Below, piece after piece: positions 18,801-26,708 of a stretch of 64,000 nucleotides of DNA. Position 1 is the first letter of the stretch, and every line of letters begins with the position of its first letter. The stretch is taken from the NCBI RefSeq assembly GCF_017355785.1, contig NZ_JAFEWE010000016.1:1-64000 (forward strand), read 5' to 3'. A model generated the notes under the pieces. The model saw only the letters and a program-made list of their open reading frames with translations. It had not been told where the DNA came from and made no database searches. Source of the DNA: Desertivirga arenae. GTDB lineage: Bacteria > Bacteroidota > Bacteroidia > Sphingobacteriales > Sphingobacteriaceae. The translations under genes and the position numbers were made by a program.

Positions 18801-19354
18801 CCACTTACTGTCGCTTTTGCAAATGATACATAGTTCGCCTCCAGTGTATATGTTCCGGCAGGAACAGCTATTGAATATCTTCCGTAGATATCCGCTGTCA
18901 CAGCTTTATTTAACTCGACCACTTTAACTGATGCTCCTGGAAGAGATTCTCCTTGCTCATCTGTAACCTTACCTGTGATTTTTCCCGCAGGTTGGGCCTT
19001 TGGAACGATCAGGATATTTTTCTCTCCTGCAAGTTTGTAAGTTAGAGCACTTCCATTTAGTAAGATGCTCATGATCTCTGAAACGCTGCGTTCGCTTTTT
19101 TCAATCTGCACAACCTTTTGCAGGTTTAACTGAGCGTTATTATAGTTGATTGATGCTCCGGTTAGCCTTTCAATTTCTTCAAAGGCATTCTTTAAAGTCA
19201 TCTTGCTTGCGCCCCAATAAATTCTCTTTGTTGAGAGAGGTTGGGCCTGTGCTGTCGGCAGCATTGTAGTAAATTGAGAGATGACGAACGCTACAGAAAC
19301 AAGTAGCATTTTAAAATTCGGCTGGATCTTTTTCCGTCGAATACAGTGTTTCAT
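15857..19354 (-). CDS. SusC/RagA TonB-linked outer-membrane transporter with STN signalling domain
   Basis: The 1165-residue product has a signal peptide ending near TAQAQ, an STN domain (about 45-125, MTLKNAFEEIERLTGASINY), a carboxypeptidase-regulatory-like beta sandwich (about 127-212, GKVTDEQGESLPGASV), a plug with the SusC signature (LTEVVVTALGIKRDEKSLGY; VLKGPAASALYGQRGANGAV) and a C-terminal barrel ending STRSMGLRVVVGI. It imports ligand across the outer membrane with TonB energy. The STN domain is the part that contacts a FecR anti-sigma factor, and a FecR gene lies immediately upstream, so ligand binding is expected to switch on the ECF sigma factor and this locus. Confidence 0.94.
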   Translation of the reverse strand: MKHCIRRKKIQPNFKMLLVSVAFVISQFTTMLPTAQAQPLSTKRIYWGASKMTLKNAFEEIERLTGASINYNNAQLNLQKVVQIEKSERSVSEIMSILLNGSALTYKLAGEKNILIVPKAQPAGKITGKVTDEQGESLPGASVKVVELNKAVTADIYGRYSIAVPAGTYTLEANYVSFAKATVSGVKVTERGEVTHNFKLKQTSNALTEVVVTALGIKRDEKSLGYSATKVDSTQLTNAVSTNWTDGLSGKVAGLNLVRNSGPAGSNKIILRGENNLTGDNEALIVIDGVVASSSSRRTAATGGGVYGTSGDIMPADYGNALSDLNPEDIETVTVLKGPAASALYGQRGANGAVVITTKSATKGRNKMGITITSNNSWENVNRGPDRQQEFGAGTFGVPYFSYGTTADGPSTNATSSTWGPAFSTGGMFYQFDPITKARGADRTPWVAYEDPIDAYFVTGTESTNSVSLDGTYKSIGLRLSASHGDNKWIAPNTGLERTNVSLNANTDASKKLSFNLKAQYSNRHSDNLPATGYGNQSLMYWFMFAQPNVNVDWYRDYWVPGKEFQQLINITTTNPESPYAIAEQFINSQKRNGVLGNIQGNYRITKELSLMGRASIDFNKDQRGTQRPWDAAGNKFAHGSYRVGNIRSYEINADFLFKYTKQFNKDLQLTANLGGSRMRNVYNALEKRADGLVIPNLYSLANNESPLVLVPDTARFRINSFYGAASFGYKNYLFLDITGRQDWNSTLATATRTDNVGFFYPSASLAFIASDFWKLPQYFSFLKFRASLAQVGSGSTTPYRTAYNYQYASSGIYPDSATNNPRILPNPNLKPLITTTTELGLDLRLFKNRLNFDVAVYQGNTKNQILNRIVDKSTGYNVQVVNIGRVDNKGIEVALNATPLQAKNFKWTTYATFSANRNKIKELADSSLVLRTGALGSGQVVANVGGSMGDMYGRGYLRSPDGQIVYNSKTGVALENPDLLYLGNTIPKFKMSFGTGFTYKRINVNALFDAQLGAIGHSLTFSRMASLGKHTVTLPGRYNGVIGDGVVQNADGTYRKNDVIATDVAAYYESIYGSGQAEGSVFRTDFLKFREASIGYSLNKRLLNAMGINRATLSVYGRNLFIWSPWPAFDPEFGTLAGSDIQQGFETGQLPSTRSMGLRVVVGI

Positions 19355-19539
19355 TGCTTTTTGATTTTGGTAATACAGTTGTGCAGCTTTTATAATAGGG
19401 AGCTACTTACATTTTTCTATATTTACCTTGTTTTTAATTTTTTAAGACTGAGTTAAAAACTAATTAAATGCCGTAACTGTGACCAGCAGCTTGCGGCTTT
19501 TTCGTAATTGAGAAGCGTTTTTCCTAGTACATAATCCTC

Positions 19540-20550
19540 CTATTTGCAGTTCTTATTGTTAATGATTAATCTGTTTGCCTGAAAAGTATAGCTGCAGCCC
19601 GTTAGTTGAACAAGGATGTCCATAACCTCACGTAGCGGCATATTGTCGAACTTGGCGGTATATTTTGAATGTGTATTTTCAGGGTCAGCAAGAACAGTCT
19701 TAATGTTATACCACCGACTTAAAGTAATGGCGATTTCATCTAATGATTGGTTCTCTAAAACAAGCTTGCTGTTTTTCCAACCGAAAGCATTGGCCGGATT
19801 GACAGTATTGAAGGAATAATCACCAGTAAGGGTATTAATGTCTAATTGCTGGCCTGTCAACAAATATTGAAGGAACTTTTGACCGTCTTTCGAGGCTATA
19901 CTAACTCCCACTTTGCCAGAAGCTACTGTTACAGCAACCTTACGTTCGCTAGGGAAGGCTTTAATATTGAAGCTAGTTCCGAGTACAGTAGTTTTAACGG
20001 CGCCGCTGCTAACCACAAAAGGTTTCTCCTTTTTGTGTGTTACATCAAAGAAAGCCTCTCCGCTTAGCTCCACTTCTCTGATCCCCTCTTCAAAATGTTT
20101 AGGGAAGCGTACCGAACTTTCCGAATTGAGATGTAAAATGGAGCTATCTGGTAAAATAAGCTTACTTCTCTTCCCTTTACCATTGTTGAAATAGACGTAT
20201 TCTTTGGGATTTTGGCTCTGCTGCTCAAAGGGATTTAACCAGAAACCAAGTGTGGTAAGAATGAAAGCGATAGAAGCTGCGGCGTAATAGAATACTTTGA
20301 AAGTTTTCTGTTGAGGCACTGCCCCGATGGAGTTATTCTGAACAGCATTTTCTATTTTACACCAAGCCGCTTCCATATCGGGAGGGCTCGAAAACCAGTG
20401 GCGACTTTCTTCCAAAACTTTCATCGTTTCGCAAAAGTCGCGTTGATGGTCAGGGTGCAGATCCATCCAGTCACGCAATTCGTTCAATCCTTCGTCGCTT
20501 ATTGTGCGGTCAAAGTATTGCGTTATTAATTCCTGGTAATGCTCATTCAT
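19540..20550 (-). CDS. FecR-family anti-sigma factor
   Basis: The 336-residue protein has a cytoplasmic N-terminal helical region binding sigma (LITQYFDRTISDEGLNELRDWM), one membrane segment near 88-105 (YYAAASIAFILTTLGFWL), a periplasmic FecR domain (SKLILPDSSILHLNSESSVRFP, ELSGEAFFDVTHKKEKPFVV) and a C-terminal DUF4974 domain (SLDEIAITLSRWYNIKTV; MPLREVMDILVQLTGCSY). It relays a signal from the STN domain of the adjacent SusC to the ECF sigma factor encoded 79 bp upstream. Confidence 0.94.
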   Translation of the reverse strand: MNEHYQELITQYFDRTISDEGLNELRDWMDLHPDHQRDFCETMKVLEESRHWFSSPPDMEAAWCKIENAVQNNSIGAVPQQKTFKVFYYAAASIAFILTTLGFWLNPFEQQSQNPKEYVYFNNGKGKRSKLILPDSSILHLNSESSVRFPKHFEEGIREVELSGEAFFDVTHKKEKPFVVSSGAVKTTVLGTSFNIKAFPSERKVAVTVASGKVGVSIASKDGQKFLQYLLTGQQLDINTLTGDYSFNTVNPANAFGWKNSKLVLENQSLDEIAITLSRWYNIKTVLADPENTHSKYTAKFDNMPLREVMDILVQLTGCSYTFQANRLIINNKNCK

Positions 20551-20629
20551 ACTTGTGTCTCTGTTAATAAAGACTGTATTCTGAGCTCTGCTGCTTAGCG
20601 TGTTCGGTTAAGAATCGATTAAAAAAATG

Positions 20630-21208
20630 TTAAATGTCCGAGGATTGTTCTTTTCTGAAAATCTTAGATCTAAGCTCGCGTATTGCTTCGTATAGAGTAG
20701 ACTGAACAGTTTTTAGGGAAAGATTTAAGACTAGAGCAATCTCCTCGTTGCTAATGTCTGAAAGGCGGCTCATTAGTAATACTTCTCGTTGCCTGATGGG
20801 TAGTGTATCTATTAATTTTATTATCTCCTGCTGAGTTTCCCTGCTTCTCATTATCGACAATGGAGAGCGCTCATCGCTAAGCACTTCACTGTATTCTTCG
20901 AGGTGTTCACAATAAGTAACCTTCAATGGTTTCTTTTTTAACAAAGTAAATGACTGATTTCGGGCTGCCGTAAATAAGTAACTTTTAACTTTTTCAATAT
21001 TACTTTTCGCCCGCGCTTCCCAAAGCTTAATAAATACATCTGCTATGATCTCCTCGGCCAGTGCGTTATCATTTACGTAAATACTGGTAAACTTACAAAG
21101 AGAATTGTAGTAACGGCTGAATAGAGCTTTAAAGGCTAAAGCATCATCTAACCTAATTAATGTCAATAACTCATCGTCAGAAAGGAAGTTGTAGTCTTGT
21201 CGGACCAT
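20630..21208 (-). CDS. ECF-type RNA polymerase sigma factor
   Basis: The 192-residue protein shows region 2 (DALAFKALFSRYYNSLCKF ... AEEIIADVFIKLWEARA) and region 4 (IDTLPIRQREVLLMSRLSDISNEEIALVLNLSLKTV) separated by a short linker, as in the Bacteroidota FecI-like group. It should direct transcription of the downstream SusC locus when released by FecR. The initiation codon lies 4 nt after a -7 box, so the message appears leaderless. Confidence 0.94.
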   Translation of the reverse strand: MVRQDYNFLSDDELLTLIRLDDALAFKALFSRYYNSLCKFTSIYVNDNALAEEIIADVFIKLWEARAKSNIEKVKSYLFTAARNQSFTLLKKKPLKVTYCEHLEEYSEVLSDERSPLSIMRSRETQQEIIKLIDTLPIRQREVLLMSRLSDISNEEIALVLNLSLKTVQSTLYEAIRELRSKIFRKEQSSDI

Positions 21209-21212
21209 GTCG

Positions 21213-21220
21213 CAAAACTA
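21213..21220 (-). promoter_or_regulatory. -7 box of the ECF sigma gene
   Basis: On the minus strand TAGTTTTG is an exact TAnnTTTG match ending at 21213, with the ATG at 21208-21206. The expected start of transcription coincides with the start codon. No convincing -33 element was found. Confidence 0.5.
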
Positions 21221-21390
21221 GATTTCGGAGATTAGGGAAATGTTAAGAGGGTGTGAAGTTGTGTTTAAGAGAATGCAGGGAGCATAATAACCGATCATTT
21301 TGGTGCTCGTTTTTTTGTTGTTCAGAAAATGATTGTTGTCACTTATGAAAGATAATTATTAAAAGTGAGAAGCTTTTTCTTTGCCTTTTG

Positions 21391-21398
21391 TATCTTTG
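21391..21398 (+). promoter_or_regulatory. -7 box of the small lipoprotein gene
   Basis: TATCTTTG matches TAnnTTTG exactly and lies 22 bp before the ATG at 21421. The TTTG motifs upstream are too close to act as a -33 element, so only the -7 half is supported. Confidence 0.5.
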
Positions 21399-21420
21399 CT
21401 GTTAATAAAATCTTAACACA

Positions 21421-21882
21421 ATGAAATACCTTAAATCAGCACTTTTAGTGCTCACAGTTTGCCTTTTTGGTTTTACAGCATGTAAGAAAGACAATGATGA
21501 TAGTTCTGCTGAATCGTCAATGTCTGCTAAAGTAAGTGGAGCAGCTAAGACAACCATTACTCCCCCTACTGCTGTTTATTACTCCAGCGCAAAAGCAGTT
21601 CAAATTTCAGGGCAGTTTACAAGCACAACCGGTATATCAATAATGATTGACGAGCCGAAAGTTGGAACTTATGATGTTAGTGAAGATCAGGTGATGGCGA
21701 TGTATCTGCCAACCAACGCAGCTGGAGTAGGTTACATGGGAAATTCAGGAACGGTAAAAATCACTGAATGGTCTGAATCCCGAGTTAAAGGAACATTTGA
21801 ATTTACAGGAGAAGCACTTTTGTCAGATGAAACAATTACCATTAGCGAAGGTAAGTTCGATGTGAAAGTGACAAAAATGTAA
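21421..21882 (+). CDS. Small lipoprotein of unknown function (DUF6252-like)
   Basis: The 153-residue product has a lipoprotein signal (LTVCLFGFTACKK, Cys21) and a compact beta-rich body: VQISGQFTSTTGISIMIDEP, GTYDVSEDQ, GTVKITEWSESRVKGTFEF, ISEGKFDVKV. The layout resembles DUF6252-type lipoproteins of Bacteroidota. It is a single gene between its own -7 box and a strong terminator. No function can be given. Confidence 0.7.
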   Translation: MKYLKSALLVLTVCLFGFTACKKDNDDSSAESSMSAKVSGAAKTTITPPTAVYYSSAKAVQISGQFTSTTGISIMIDEPKVGTYDVSEDQVMAMYLPTNAAGVGYMGNSGTVKITEWSESRVKGTFEFTGEALLSDETITISEGKFDVKVTKM

Positions 21883-21891
21883 GTGTTTTGA

Positions 21892-21940
21892 CCCAACAAA
21901 GAGCCAGTTGAAATAGGACTAGCTTTTTGTTGGGCTATTT
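21892..21940 (+). terminator. Intrinsic terminator after the small lipoprotein gene
   Basis: Arms 21892-21904 (CCCAACAAAGAGC) and 21922-21934 (GCTTTTTGTTGGG) pair over 13 bp with one wobble, loop of 17 nt, 9 bp after the stop codon; a short T-rich tail follows. Confidence 0.65.
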
Positions 21941-22029
21941 ACTGCAGTATCTTTCACTCTTCCTCAAAACTCTCTCCCTTAATATTCCCCTAACATACGC
22001 TCCGTTTATTTGCATTTCATTCCAGCACA

Positions 22030-23676
22030 ATGTCTGCAAGTAAGCTTTTTAATTTCATTTTATTTAGCCTGATATCTCTTCCCGCTATTTCTTTTTCTCA
22101 GGCAAACCAATTTAGAGAAACGCTGCGTCATACTGAGGAGATCAGTCATGAATTTCCTGACTCAGCCTTTAAACTACTCAAAGATCTGTACCCGAAAGTG
22201 CAAAAGGCTGAGGATATAATGTCAGCGGGTATTTGCTTACAGCAAATGGGAGAGGTGTGTTTTAAGTTGGGACACTATGCTCAATCGTTCGATTTCTATA
22301 ACCAGGCTGATCAGATATTCCGGAAGCAAAATAATAAGCTTCTTTTAGCAAGAAATTTAAACGGTGTAGGACTGGTATATTACTATAATCAGCAGAAACA
22401 ACGGGCGCGAGAGCAATACAATCAGGCTCTTATAATATTTAGTCGCTTGAATAATCAGGAAGGCCTCGCACAAACCTACAGCCGCCTGGGACACCTTTAC
22501 GAAAAAGAAAAGAAACCAGACAGCGCTTTTGTTTTTCAACGCATGGCTTTGGCCTACATCAGCAAAACAAACCGTACAAACGAGATTGCAAAGATCTATG
22601 AGAATATAGGAAGTATACATGAAGACCTGGCGCGTTACGACTCGGCCGAGTATTATTTTACAAAATCTCTGGCTCTATATAAACAGGTAAATAATCAGCA
22701 GGCATGTATTGAGGTGATTAATAATCTTGGAGACATCCTTCGAAAAACAGGGAAGCCGGCGGCTGCTTTGCTTAAGTCTCGTGAAGCCCTTAAACTCTCC
22801 ATATCTAAAAATGACCTTTACGGAAAGACTTCTGCTTTAAGGGATATTTCAAAGGCTTTTAATCTTCTTAACCGGAATGATAGTGCCTACTACTACCTTG
22901 AGCTAAGCAGGGATGTAAGCAACGTCCTTTACTCAACTGAAGGTACAAGGCAAACTGCTTTTCTACAGGTATTGTATGATTTTGAGAAGAAGAACAGAGA
23001 GATCAAGGACCTGGAAAATATAAGTCACACTAATTCTGTTATCACTGCTGCTACCATTATTATTATTGCTCTTTTAGTAATCCTCGGATGGGTTATTATT
23101 GGTCGGCAGCGTCTTAAGTTGAAGGATCAAAAATCATTAAGTGAACATAAAGATCGCCTTTACGAGAATGAGAAAAAGCTGATGGAGATAGCCTTGGAAA
23201 ATCAACGACTGCAAGAGGAGAACCTCACTCAGTTACTAAATTCTAAGTCAGCTGAGCTATCGAATCATATTTTAAACCTGGTTCAGAAGAATCAGGTATT
23301 GGAGGAGCTGAAGAATAAGCTTATGAACATCATTAAGGATGATAAAAGGGATCACAAGAAACACCTTCAGCAGATCATCCATCAGATAAACCATAGTTTC
23401 TCTCAAGAGCAGTACTGGAAAAGCTTCACAGGAATTTTTGAACAAGTCCATCAAAGCTTTTTTGATAATTTAAAAAAGCACAGCGAGGATTTAACAGCCA
23501 ATGACATACGTTTATTATCCTTGCTCAAACTCAACCTTCCGCCTAAAGATACGGCAACCCTGCTTGGAATATCACCGGAAAGTTTGCGAGTGTCTAGATA
23601 TCGGCTCAAAAAGAAGTTGAATATCCCCGAAAATGAAAGTCTTACTTCTTTTATTCATTCCTTGAAAACGGTTTAA
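22030..23676 (+). CDS. TPR-containing membrane regulator with C-terminal helix-turn-helix
   Basis: The 548-residue protein has a signal peptide (to about residue 25), six or so tetratricopeptide repeats (for example GHYAQSFDFYNQADQIFRKQ, GLVYYYNQQKQRAREQYNQA, ARYDSAEYYFTKSLALYKQ), a membrane segment near 338-357 (VITAATIIIIALLVILGWVI), a long coiled coil with MEIALENQRLQEENL, and a cytoplasmic DNA-binding end (NDIRLLSLLKLNLPPKDTAT, then SPESLRVSRYRLKKKLNI). Such one-component regulators sense something in the periplasm and bind DNA directly. It ends 240 bp before the TonB receptor/phytase operon and may control it, an inference from adjacency. Confidence 0.85.
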   Translation: MSASKLFNFILFSLISLPAISFSQANQFRETLRHTEEISHEFPDSAFKLLKDLYPKVQKAEDIMSAGICLQQMGEVCFKLGHYAQSFDFYNQADQIFRKQNNKLLLARNLNGVGLVYYYNQQKQRAREQYNQALIIFSRLNNQEGLAQTYSRLGHLYEKEKKPDSAFVFQRMALAYISKTNRTNEIAKIYENIGSIHEDLARYDSAEYYFTKSLALYKQVNNQQACIEVINNLGDILRKTGKPAAALLKSREALKLSISKNDLYGKTSALRDISKAFNLLNRNDSAYYYLELSRDVSNVLYSTEGTRQTAFLQVLYDFEKKNREIKDLENISHTNSVITAATIIIIALLVILGWVIIGRQRLKLKDQKSLSEHKDRLYENEKKLMEIALENQRLQEENLTQLLNSKSAELSNHILNLVQKNQVLEELKNKLMNIIKDDKRDHKKHLQQIIHQINHSFSQEQYWKSFTGIFEQVHQSFFDNLKKHSEDLTANDIRLLSLLKLNLPPKDTATLLGISPESLRVSRYRLKKKLNIPENESLTSFIHSLKTV

Positions 23677-23783
23677 AAGATAAAGATATTTGAGTTAACA
23701 AAAAGCTAACGTAACGCTTATAGAAACTTAATGGCGTTTTTGATACGGTATTCGTGTCTGATTATCAGGTTTTTATATCCCTA

Positions 23784-23842
23784 TTGTATACGCTGTATAC
23801 TTCCTGTATATGCTTCTTGTAACGCTGTTAATGCTTTGTCTA
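23784..23842 (+). promoter_or_regulatory. Pho-box-like direct repeat array upstream of the phytase operon
   Basis: Seven-base repeats CTGTATA at 23793-23799 and 23804-23810 are separated by exactly 4 bp (11-bp period). A second 11-bp-spaced pair, CTGTTAA (23825) and TTGTCTA (23836), follows, with related TTGTATA at 23784 and TTGTAAC at 23817. The architecture of 7-mers with 4-bp spacers equals that of PhoB boxes (CTGTCAT-N4-CTGTCAT), although the sequence differs. Confidence 0.5.
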
Positions 23843-23861
23843 CGCTCGGTGTTCGTTAAGT

Positions 23862-23869
23862 TAATATTG
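23862..23869 (+). promoter_or_regulatory. Candidate -7 box of the TonB receptor-phytase operon
   Basis: TAATATTG differs from TAnnTTTG at one position. TTTG at 23835-23838, part of the last direct repeat, lies 23 bp upstream and could serve as a -33 element. The ATG is at 23917, giving a leader of about 40 nt. Confidence 0.35.
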
Positions 23870-23916
23870 CAATTGCAGATTTGCTCCCATTCGAAAATCA
23901 CTAATAAAAAGCTCGA

Positions 23917-26679
23917 ATGGCAAAATTTCTACAAACTCTTTTTTTAACAATACTTTGCCTGGCTACTTCCCAGGCTGCCGTTATAAAAGGTATTGTCCGC
24001 GATTCCAAATCTGGTGAAATACTCGTTGGTGCGCGTATTCTTTTACAACCACTTAATAAAACAGAACTTTCGGGACTTGATGGTTCTTTTACGTTTAAGG
24101 ATTTGCCTGCTAATAGTGGTTACAACTTAAGTGCAACTTACCTGATGTACAAACCTTTCTCCATAAATATTCCACCAACAAGTGAAAAGGAAGTAAGGGT
24201 TACAATTCAGCTACAACCTTTAAACAGCGAGCTTCGTGAAGTATCCGTAACCGTGAAAAAAGACGGAGCAGCAGAAACAACGGCTAGAAACCTTGAGAAA
24301 ACAGCAGATGGGGTAATGAATATTGTGTCAGGAAAGGCTATCCAGCTTTCTCCTGATCTTACGGTAGCAAACGTAATTCAACGTGTTTCCGGAGTCTCAA
24401 TTGAAAGAAATAATAATGGAGATGGACAATATGCCATTCTTAGGGGGATGGACAAGAGGTATAATTATACCTTGGTTAATGGGATAAAAATTCCAAGTCC
24501 TGATAACAAATACAGGTATGTTCCTTTAGATATTTTTCCCTCCGAACTTCTTGAACGCCTTGAAGTGTACAAGACCTTAACACCTGCCATGGAAGCTGAT
24601 GCCATTGGCGGAGCTGTAAATCTGACTATGAAGGATGCGCCTTCGAGGCCTGTATTTGATCTAAATCTTGCAGGGGGATTAAATCAGCTATTCCTGAACC
24701 GTGATTTTGCAACCTTTGATTACAAAGGACTTGCAAGTAGGTCTCCTTATGAGTTAAAAGGAAATCAATACGAGGCATCTTCAGCCGACTTTGGTAAGTC
24801 AAGTACCAGTTATAGCACTAACAAATCGAATCCCAACCTAATTGCTGGTATCACTTATGGTAACAGGTTTTTGAAGAATAGATTGGGAGTTATCCTTGCG
24901 GGCAGTTTACAAAATAGCTTTCGCGGTAGTAACAGCTTGTTCTTTAATTCAGAGGTAGTAGACATCCAGGACGGAGTGAAGCTTACAAAGATGAATGAAA
25001 GACAGTACTCTGAAGAGCAGAAGCGTTATGGTCTGCATTCAAAGCTTGATTATAGGATAAAAGCCAATTCAAAGCTTCAATGGTATAATGCCATGATGAG
25101 TTTGCAGAACATTCAAATCCGGGATATCATGGCCACCCAATTAAGTATAGGTGGATATGATCCTGCTAAAGGAAATGCTACCCTCGAGTATTCTACGCGG
25201 TCGCGTTTTACCAAACAAAATATTTATAACAGTACGCTGCAGGGCCAGCATTATTTTTCTAATGCCCTTCAGTTGCAATGGTCGGCTGTGGTATCAAAAG
25301 CAAGTAATGAACAGCCGAATACCACCTTAATTCCTTTAAATGGTCTAATGACCGATTTCGTTCCAACAAGGACTACGGTTAAGGATGCCTACCAAAGATG
25401 GGAACATAACTCAGACCGGGATGTCGCGGGTTACTTGAACGTGGATTACAACACACAAGTTTCTGGGTTGAATGTGAAGTTCAGTACCGGCGGTTTGTAC
25501 AGGGATAAGAAAAGAGATAATTTCTACAACAATTACCTCTTTAGACCATCCAATTTAAGAGCTGAGTACGGAAAAGATTTCCAGAGCTATTCTCAAATTG
25601 AATGGAATCTCCAAAATCCCCTTGGAAGTGTAGCAACAGCGCTTAATTACGACGCCTCCGAAAAAATATCGGCTGGTTATTTTCAATTTAAAGCAATTAC
25701 AGCGCTGTTGGAAGCGACTGGAGGATTTAGGGTTGAGCATACACAGCAAGGGTATCAGATGCTATTTCCAATTGGAGAGGACAGGCCCGCAGGAGAACAA
25801 GTGTACACTGATTTGCTACCAAGTTTGAACCTTAATTTTAAAGTCAGGGATAACCAAAACTATCGCTTGTCATATTACCGGTCACTTAACCGCCCTGGAT
25901 TCTTTGAACTGGTCCCAGGTAAGATCGTGGTAGAGGATTATACAGAAAAGGGGAATCCTGATCTGAAAAGGGCTATTGCAGATAACATTGACTTGAGGTA
26001 TGAACTGTTCCCTAAAAAAGCAGAGCAGTTGATGGTCGGGGCATTTTACAAATACATTCAAAATCCCATTGAATATACTCTTAGTCCCGACGCTGTACGC
26101 CAGCAGGATATCTTTTATTTTCCGGGTAACTTTGGGAATGCTACAAATTATGGAGCAGAGATCGACTTCATTAAATACTTCAGGTCTTTCGGCATTAAGG
26201 CAAACTATACCTATACGCACTCACGCATCACTACCGACAAGTCTAAACGCATCAGAAGAGCGGAGAATAACAGCGACCTTGAAACGATAACTGTACAACA
26301 AACACGGCCTCTTTACGGCCAGGCGGCACACGTAGCTAATCTTAGTTTCTTGCTTAATAACGTTAAAAGAGGATTTGATGCCCAGGTCACAGGATCATAT
26401 ACAGGTAAACGTATCAATACGGTTTCTCAATTTGTAGATCGGGATCTGTGGCAGAGGGGCTTTATACAGCTGGATGCCTCTCTCGAAAAGAAACTGAAAC
26501 GGGGCATCAGTCTTTTTGCAAAGGCTAATAACCTTTTAAATACTCCATTAGAGGTTTATACCAATAGTACGAATCCTAACAATTCTGATGTCCCTGCTCA
26601 GGATATTAGTGGTAGAACTCTTATCCAGAGGGATTACTACCAAAGGTCGTACTTGCTAGGCATTCGATATAAATATTAA
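23917..26679 (+). CDS. TonB-dependent outer-membrane receptor with carboxypeptidase-regulatory-like domain
   Basis: The 920-residue protein has a signal peptide (MAKFLQTLFLTILCLATSQA), a carboxypeptidase-regulatory-like sandwich (about 24-105, KGIVRDSKSGEILVGARILL), a TonB plug (about 130-235, LTVANVIQRVSGVSIERNNNG, MEADAIGGAVNLTM) and a 22-strand-type barrel ending RSYLLGIRYKY. It is not SusC-like and has no SusD partner. It heads a three-gene operon with a beta-helix lipoprotein and a phytase, so the likely cargo is a phytase product or phosphate-linked compound. Confidence 0.9.
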   Translation: MAKFLQTLFLTILCLATSQAAVIKGIVRDSKSGEILVGARILLQPLNKTELSGLDGSFTFKDLPANSGYNLSATYLMYKPFSINIPPTSEKEVRVTIQLQPLNSELREVSVTVKKDGAAETTARNLEKTADGVMNIVSGKAIQLSPDLTVANVIQRVSGVSIERNNNGDGQYAILRGMDKRYNYTLVNGIKIPSPDNKYRYVPLDIFPSELLERLEVYKTLTPAMEADAIGGAVNLTMKDAPSRPVFDLNLAGGLNQLFLNRDFATFDYKGLASRSPYELKGNQYEASSADFGKSSTSYSTNKSNPNLIAGITYGNRFLKNRLGVILAGSLQNSFRGSNSLFFNSEVVDIQDGVKLTKMNERQYSEEQKRYGLHSKLDYRIKANSKLQWYNAMMSLQNIQIRDIMATQLSIGGYDPAKGNATLEYSTRSRFTKQNIYNSTLQGQHYFSNALQLQWSAVVSKASNEQPNTTLIPLNGLMTDFVPTRTTVKDAYQRWEHNSDRDVAGYLNVDYNTQVSGLNVKFSTGGLYRDKKRDNFYNNYLFRPSNLRAEYGKDFQSYSQIEWNLQNPLGSVATALNYDASEKISAGYFQFKAITALLEATGGFRVEHTQQGYQMLFPIGEDRPAGEQVYTDLLPSLNLNFKVRDNQNYRLSYYRSLNRPGFFELVPGKIVVEDYTEKGNPDLKRAIADNIDLRYELFPKKAEQLMVGAFYKYIQNPIEYTLSPDAVRQQDIFYFPGNFGNATNYGAEIDFIKYFRSFGIKANYTYTHSRITTDKSKRIRRAENNSDLETITVQQTRPLYGQAAHVANLSFLLNNVKRGFDAQVTGSYTGKRINTVSQFVDRDLWQRGFIQLDASLEKKLKRGISLFAKANNLLNTPLEVYTNSTNPNNSDVPAQDISGRTLIQRDYYQRSYLLGIRYKY

Positions 26680-26708
26680 TCAAAAACAATTTAATCAATC
26701 ATTTCAGC

